The translations under genes were made by a program, and so were the position numbers. Shown one piece after another: positions 4,700 through 6,343 of a stretch of 6,343 bases of DNA. Source of the DNA: Anaerolineae bacterium CG2_30_64_16 (lineage in GTDB: Bacteria > Chloroflexota > Anaerolineae > CG2-30-64-16); contig MNXL01000070.1 in the NCBI GenBank assembly GCA_001871755.1, positions 1 through 6,343 of the forward strand. The letters are read 5' to 3'. Positions within the stretch are counted from its first letter, which is position 1. The number at the start of each line of letters is the position of its first letter. The notes beneath the pieces are model-generated. The model did no database searches. It worked only from the letters and a program-made list of their open reading frames with translations, and was not told the DNA's origin.

Positions 4700-4739
4700 A
4701 ACTCCTTCGAGTCAGGCCATACCCTATCCATCATCCCTC

Positions 4740-5768
4740 TCATCCTCTCATCGTCTCCCCCTCACCCCTCTCCTCAGCATCCTTGCTCCGCTGCACCTGC
4801 GCCTCAATCCACGGGTACGTCTGCTTGATCCCCTCCACCAGCGGAACCCGCGCCCGCCACCCGGTCGAATAGATCCGCTCATTGCTGAAATTGCGCGACT
4901 GCACCCCTACCGGCCCCTGCACCCACTCGACGTTGATCCGCTTGCCCGCCACCTCGGCCACCGTCTCCACCAGCTCCTTCACGGTGACGTACTCAGGGTT
5001 GCCGATGTTGACCGCCCCTTCCAACTCGGAATGCATCAGCCGGTAGATGCCATCCACCGTGTCGTCCACGTAAGTGTACGACCGCACCGCGGCGCCGTCG
5101 CCCCACACCGGGATTGTACCGGCATCGGGCGCCTCAGCCACCTTGCGGCAGATCGCGGCTGGCGCCTTTTCCCGGCCGCCGGTCCAGGTCCCCTCCGGCC
5201 CGTAGCAGTTCTGGAAACGGGCGATGCGCACCGTCATGCCGTAGCGCCGGCCATAGGCCTGGGCTATGCGCTCGGAGTAGAGCTTCTCCCAGCCGTACTC
5301 GTTGTCGGGGTTGGCCGGGATCGCCTCCGCCTCAGTCAACTCCGGCTCGCCCGGCTGCATATCCCGATACACGCACACCGACGACGAGTAGAAGTAGCGG
5401 GGCACGCCCATCGTCGCCGCCTGGTGCGTCATGTGGACGTTGATCAGCACGTTGTTGTGCATGATCTCGCACTCCGCGCTGTGGATAAACCCCATCCCGC
5501 CCATGTCCGCGGCGAGCTGATAGACCTCGTCAAAGGTGGCCCTCTCCGACCTCCCAAGGTTGGGGGGCAGGGGGGCCGGAAGCGTCAGCGCAATTCGGCA
5601 GTTCTCCGGCTCCCGCAGATCCAGCAGCAGGAACTCGTCCGCCTGAGTGGACGCGAACTCATGCGCCTTGATGTCCACCCCGCGCACCCAGTAACCTTCG
5701 CGCTTTAGTTTCTTGACCAGGTGCCCGCCAATGAACCCACCGGCGCCGCAGACCAATGCTCGCTTCAT
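4740..5768 (-). CDS. GDP-mannose 3,5-epimerase-like NAD-dependent epimerase
   Basis: This 342-residue extended short-chain dehydrogenase begins MKRALVCGAGGFIGGHL, with the NAD motif G8-A-G10-G11-F-I-G14. It matches GDP-mannose 3,5-epimerase along its length: LAADMGGMGF (85-94), SSSVCVY (128-134, Ser/Cys of the active site), YGWEK (158-162, Tyr158 and Lys162), RFQNCYGPEGTW.GGREKAPA (184-204), WGDG..VRSYTYVDD (222-236) and VNIGNPE (253-259). That family converts GDP-mannose to GDP-galactose/gulose forms; the exact product here is inferred. Residues 63-77 (LPAPLPPNLGRSERA) have no counterpart between the REPENC helix and the FDEVYQLAADMGG strand, and come from an inserted repeat kept in frame. 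The last 15 or so residues (KDAEERGEGETMRG) are low-complexity. The start is fixed by AGGAGG 6 bases before the ATG. It follows the HicB-like gene by 3 bp. Confidence 0.9.
   Translation of the reverse strand: MKRALVCGAGGFIGGHLVKKLKREGYWVRGVDIKAHEFASTQADEFLLLDLREPENCRIALTLPAPLPPNLGRSERATFDEVYQLAADMGGMGFIHSAECEIMHNNVLINVHMTHQAATMGVPRYFYSSSVCVYRDMQPGEPELTEAEAIPANPDNEYGWEKLYSERIAQAYGRRYGMTVRIARFQNCYGPEGTWTGGREKAPAAICRKVAEAPDAGTIPVWGDGAAVRSYTYVDDTVDGIYRLMHSELEGAVNIGNPEYVTVKELVETVAEVAGKRINVEWVQGPVGVQSRNFSNERIYSTGWRARVPLVEGIKQTYPWIEAQVQRSKDAEERGEGETMRG
5538..5582 (-). repeat. Palindromic repeat inserted in frame in the epimerase gene
   Basis: These 45 bp encode LPAPLPPNLGRSERA. The core CCTCCCAAGGTTGGGGGG at 5550-5567, followed by CAGGGGGGC, matches 4335-4361 (opposite strand) at 24 of 27 bases. 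45 is a multiple of three and no stop is made in this orientation and frame, so the enzyme frame survives. Borders are judged from where homology to the enzyme family should resume and may be off by a few codons. Confidence 0.65.
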
Positions 5769-5771
5769 TCC

Positions 5772-6080
5772 CTACCTCCTACTTGCCACGAATTGTGCGA
5801 TGCCAGAAAGGATCGCAGGCAAACGCCAGCCATTGCCCTCTGGCCTGTAAGGCTCTGCCGCCGGAAGCAGCCGCCAGTATTCCGCAGGGGCCGGAACAAA
5901 CAACTGGCTCCAATCGCCCACTTCCTGGGCGTAGGCAGCTTGCACCTCGATCGCATCCAGCAGGTTCTTGAAAGCTGCCAGCGGTGTCTCCCCCTGGGCC
6001 ACCAAATCGAATTCCAGACAGTGCGCAACATGCCAGGTCTCTTCCGGATACAGCAGCATGTGAACAGTCAGCGCTGTCAT
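5772..6080 (-). CDS. HicB-like protein (orphan antitoxin type)
   Basis: A 102-residue protein. Residues 1-47 read MTALTVHMLLYPEETWHVAH then CLEFDLVAQGETPLAAFKNL LDAIEVQ. This is the HicB fold pattern (Y..EEG.WVA.C.EL.....G.T.EEA..NL.EAIE). HicB proteins neutralise the HicA RNase, or act alone as regulators. No HicA-like double-stranded-RNA-binding ORF is next to it in the window. The C-terminal half, with FVPAPAEYWRLLP and the end GIAQFVASRR, lacks an obvious DNA-binding domain. I chose the ATG at 6080; a GTG at 6149 is in frame but lies inside the inverted-repeat element. The ribosome-binding site (GGGGGCAGAG) is weak. The epimerase gene follows after 3 bp, so the two are probably cotranscribed, an odd place for this gene. 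Confidence 0.75.
   Translation of the reverse strand: MTALTVHMLLYPEETWHVAHCLEFDLVAQGETPLAAFKNLLDAIEVQAAYAQEVGDWSQLFVPAPAEYWRLLPAAEPYRPEGNGWRLPAILSGIAQFVASRR
5775..5780 (-). promoter_or_regulatory. Shine-Dalgarno AGGAGG for the epimerase
   Basis: AGGAGG on the minus strand, 6 bases before the ATG at 5768 and directly before the TAG stop of the HicB-like gene. It fixes the start and links the two genes in one transcript. Confidence 0.7.
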
Positions 6081-6118
6081 CTCTGCCCCCACTGTCAAGC
6101 CGTTCAATATTCTTCGGC

Positions 6119-6275
6119 GTAACTGCTCAGCCCAGTGAATCGAATTCACTGGCTGAACCTGAGAAGCTCAGCGCCTGGGGGCGCCCTCAGCGGCTGACGG
6201 CCAGTGGCTGCGGCCACTTCTCAGCTTCAGACAGGGATTTCCAATCCCTGAGAGTGCGCCAGGCTGAGCAGTTAC
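6119..6275. repeat. 157-bp cloverleaf inverted-repeat element (MITE-like)
   Basis: Perfect 14-bp inverted ends: GTAACTGCTCAGCC at 6119-6132 and GGCTGAGCAGTTAC at 6262-6275. Inside are three further helices in a row. CCAGTGAAT-CGA-ATTCACTGG (6132-6152) is the first. CTGAACCTGAGAAG (6153-6166) pairs with CTTCTCAGCTTCAG (6217-6230), 13 of 14 bases, and encloses smaller hairpins GCGCC-TGGG-GGCGC (6171-6184) and AGTGGC-TGCG-GCCACT (6203-6218, partly competing with the stem). CAGGGATT-TCC-AATCCCTG (6232-6250) is the third. Nearly every base belongs to a helix. It lies between the dehydrogenase end and the HicB-like gene and holds no gene. A mobile non-autonomous element, a regulatory RNA leader or a processing or attenuation site are all possible. 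Confidence 0.65.
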
Positions 6276-6302
6276 CCCAATCCTCAATCCCCAATCCTCA
6301 GA
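6275..6302. repeat. Tandem 14-bp repeat CCCCAATCCTCAAT x2
   Basis: CCCCAATCCTCAAT (6275-6288) is followed by CCCCAATCCTCAGA (6289-6302). It abuts the 157-bp element and reaches into the dehydrogenase stop codon. It resembles simple filler repeats (GATTGAGGATTGGGG) common in some repeat-rich genomes. Confidence 0.5.
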
Positions 6303-6343
6303 TCGCGTGTCGCGTGTCCACGATCAACCTGGCCAGCCGCCGG
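6298..6343 (-). CDS. Nucleotide-sugar dehydrogenase, last codons (partial)
   Basis: The minus-strand frame reads RRLARLIVDTRHAI and then TGA (6298-6300). RLIVDTRNA(M/L/I) is the usual end of UDP-glucose/UDP-ManNAc-type dehydrogenases, and the copy at 1687-2043 has RLVVDTRNAM. Only 14 codons are visible, so completeness cannot be judged. It ends at the natural place, which would fit a full gene upstream outside the window. The Asn of the motif is His here. Confidence 0.6.
   Translation of the reverse strand, partial: RRLARLIVDTRHAI

Noticed and set aside
5031..5708. A 225-codon plus-strand open frame
   Set aside because: It is the antisense of the epimerase gene, with the His/Arg/Val-rich composition typical of such shadows.
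6081..6149. Upstream GTG start at 6149 for the HicB-like gene
   Set aside because: It would add 23 residues, part of them encoded inside the inverted-repeat element, with no HicB similarity before the ATG at 6080.
6275..6302. CRISPR-like or iteron repeats
   Set aside because: Only two 14-bp units without spacers; simple filler repeat. No CRISPR array or origin-like iterons were seen anywhere in the window.

Overview
This window is about 6.3 kb of GC-rich bacterial DNA in which every gene I can support lies on the minus strand. It therefore reads from high to low coordinates. The gene content is Rpn/PD-(D/E)XK nucleases, a Uma2 endonuclease, a PIN toxin with a UPF0175-like antitoxin, a HicB-like protein and nucleotide-sugar enzymes. 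It also carries dispersed short repeats built on CTGAGC...GTCGAAGG and CCCCCAA..TTGGGGG. Together these suggest Chloroflexota (Anaerolineae-like) or a similar repeat-rich lineage. That placement is inference; no phylogenetic marker is present.

Layout in transcription order. 6343-6298 is the last codons of a nucleotide-sugar dehydrogenase. 6275-6119 is a 157-bp element that folds into a cloverleaf. 6080-5772 is a HicB-like protein, followed by a GDP-mannose 3,5-epimerase-like enzyme at 5768-4740. About 57 bp further on is a scrap of a second NAD-dependent epimerase (4683-4639), which runs into a short unknown ORF (4699-4469). An Rpn-type nuclease gene (4478-3865) follows, broken by two different repeat insertions. 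Next come a small unknown ORF (3868-3677) and a chimera of a nucleotide-sugar dehydrogenase C-terminus and a UDP-GlcNAc 2-epimerase piece (3680-3330). The antitoxin (3273-2926) and PIN toxin (2989-2447) come next, then a repeat-rich gap holding a 112-bp T-shaped inverted-repeat element (2291-2180). After that are another dehydrogenase C-terminal piece (2043-1687), the Uma2 gene (1658-909), a decayed region, a dehydrogenase N-terminal remnant (about 480-318), and the start of a second Rpn nuclease (321-1) that runs off the window.

The apparently intact genes are the epimerase, the HicB-like protein, the toxin-antitoxin pair, Uma2 and, as far as it is visible, the terminal Rpn gene. The rest is a mosaic of broken genes. 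Pieces of at least three nucleotide-sugar enzyme families (dehydrogenase, 2-epimerase, NAD-dependent epimerase) suggest the flank of a surface-polysaccharide locus that has been repeatedly rearranged. Selfish or defence-type small genes and short palindromic repeats have accumulated there.

The most notable observations are the two compact multi-branched inverted-repeat elements (112 and 157 bp), and one palindromic repeat family seen both disrupting an Rpn gene and sitting in frame inside the epimerase gene as about 15 extra residues.
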